Assembly: GCA_023380575.1 (NCBI GenBank)
Contig: JAMCRM010000146.1
Location: forward strand, 1 to 6,845
Direction: 5' to 3'
Source: Acidobacteriota bacterium
GTDB taxonomy: Bacteria > Acidobacteriota > Terriglobia > Bryobacterales > Bryobacteraceae
DNA length: 6,845 nt
The first letter of the stretch is position 1; the number at the start of each line of letters is the position of its first letter. The position numbers were made by a program, and so were the translations under genes. Below are positions 6,059 through 6,845 of the stretch, piece by piece. The notes beneath the pieces are model-generated. The model saw only the letters and a program-made list of their open reading frames with translations, was not told where the DNA came from and did no database searches.

Positions 6059-6845
6059 ATGCGGAGAGCAACTGTAATTTTGTTGGGTATCACGACGGCG
6101 TTCCGGCCGGCGGCGCACGGAGACTCTGTGGCGAATGGGCTTCGCCTGCCAGGCGGCACGCCTGTGCTGTTGCGACTTAAAGCGGCGATATCGTCGAGCG
6201 ATGCGCACGTGAACGACCGCGTCGAATTCCGCGTTGCCCGGGACGTGCGGGTGGGTCCGGCCACGGTCATTCCGAAAGATAGCGCGGCCTGGGCCGTGGT
6301 GACGGAGGCTTCCCCGAGAGGCCGCATGGCGCGCGCGGGAAAGCTTTCAATGAATATCCAGGCAGCCTGCTCCGCCGATGGCCAAGCCGTGCCGCTGCGC
6401 CTTGTCGCGCGGCCTGATGCGAGGGTGGAGCAAACCGGGAGCGAATCGGGTTTGGGAGACACGCTGCTGGCCTTCCCCGCATGGCCCGTGATGTTGTTCC
6501 TCTACGGAAAAGACCGCCACATGCCGGCGGGAGCCGAGGTAACCGCGTACACCGACCGCGACGTAACCATCGATCCCCTGCTCATGGACTCGGGCGGCAG
6601 ACCGGGCACGTGCGGCGCGGCGCCGCGGGATGCCGTGCCGGTGACGGATGCCTCCATCGCGATGGTGCGGTCTGATCCCGATGGCGCCGAGATTCAGGTA
6701 GATGGCAAGTATGTCGGGAATACGCCCTCGCGGCTGCGGCTCACCGCCGGTGATCACGATATCAGGGTCAGCGCGAAAGGACGGCATGCGTGGCGGCGTA
6801 TCATCACGACTACGGCGGGCGGCGAGATGAAATCGGCGGCCGTCC
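6059..6845 (+). CDS. Secreted PEGA-domain protein (3' partial)
   Basis: An open frame of 262 codons with no stop before the window ends, so the C-terminus is missing. The N-terminus (MRRATVILLGITTAFRPAAH) looks like a signal peptide, though its core is short and interrupted. Residues about 30-172 form a beta-rich region with the pattern PGGTPVLLRLKAAISSS, then VNDRVEFRVARDVRVG and VIPKDSAAWAVV, like a surface- or envelope-associated domain that I recall from acidobacterial proteins but cannot name. A low-complexity linker (about 173-198) follows. Residues about 199-262 match a PEGA domain: VRSDPDGAEIQVDGKYVGNT, then P-S-R-L-R-L-x-A-G-x-H-x-I-R-V and a final W-R-R. PEGA domains are extracytoplasmic beta folds thought to bind cell-wall or surface glycans. 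Cys104 and Cys185 could pair. Being last in the visible operon it may tether the polymer or stabilise the envelope complex; this is inference. The downstream part could carry more PEGA repeats. Confidence 0.8.
   Translation, partial: MRRATVILLGITTAFRPAAHGDSVANGLRLPGGTPVLLRLKAAISSSDAHVNDRVEFRVARDVRVGPATVIPKDSAAWAVVTEASPRGRMARAGKLSMNIQAACSADGQAVPLRLVARPDARVEQTGSESGLGDTLLAFPAWPVMLFLYGKDRHMPAGAEVTAYTDRDVTIDPLLMDSGGRPGTCGAAPRDAVPVTDASIAMVRSDPDGAEIQVDGKYVGNTPSRLRLTAGDHDIRVSAKGRHAWRRIITTTAGGEMKSAAV

Overview
The window holds part of one tightly packed operon on the + strand from a GC-rich Gram-negative bacterium. The first gene encodes an outer-membrane beta-barrel, so the host has an outer membrane. 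Together with the high GC content, the last gene (a conserved-looking N-terminal region followed by a PEGA domain) and the overall style suggest an acidobacterium-like organism. That assignment is recall-based inference, and no marker gene is present to prove it. There are no RNA genes, mobile elements or CRISPR arrays, and no intergenic stretch longer than about 15 bases. Neither end of the operon is visible: the first gene has no start and the last has no stop.

Layout: (1) 1-1632, the 3' part of a TPR plus outer-membrane beta-barrel protein of the PgaA/BcsC/YaiO type. (2) 1640-2956, a processive family 2 glycosyltransferase of the PgaC/IcaA type with all catalytic motifs intact. (3) 2969-3160, a 63-residue single-pass membrane protein. 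(4) 3167-5032, a membrane-anchored periplasmic protein with a flavodoxin/GATase-like domain, a NodB-like (polysaccharide deacetylase fold) domain that has lost its metal-binding residues, and a C-terminal beta-sandwich. (5) 5025-6050, a secreted GH18 (SleL/YaaH-like) glycosidase. (6) 6059-6845, a secreted PEGA-domain protein running off the end.

The genes read as a synthase-dependent exopolysaccharide system. The glycosyltransferase polymerises and translocates a beta-linked glycan across the inner membrane, perhaps helped by the small membrane protein. The NodB-like protein and the GH18 enzyme would handle or trim the chain in the periplasm, and the TPR-barrel would export it. The logic parallels Pga (PgaA porin, PgaB deacetylase-hydrolase, PgaC synthase, PgaD small partner), but the PgaB functions are split over two genes and the deacetylase-like part appears to be a pseudoenzyme. 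The polymer's identity cannot be read from the sequence.

The most unusual signal is in gene 4. The HxxxH metal motif of the NodB domain reads AGDSA, and the two Ala codons lie inside a perfect 10-bp inverted repeat that His codons would break.
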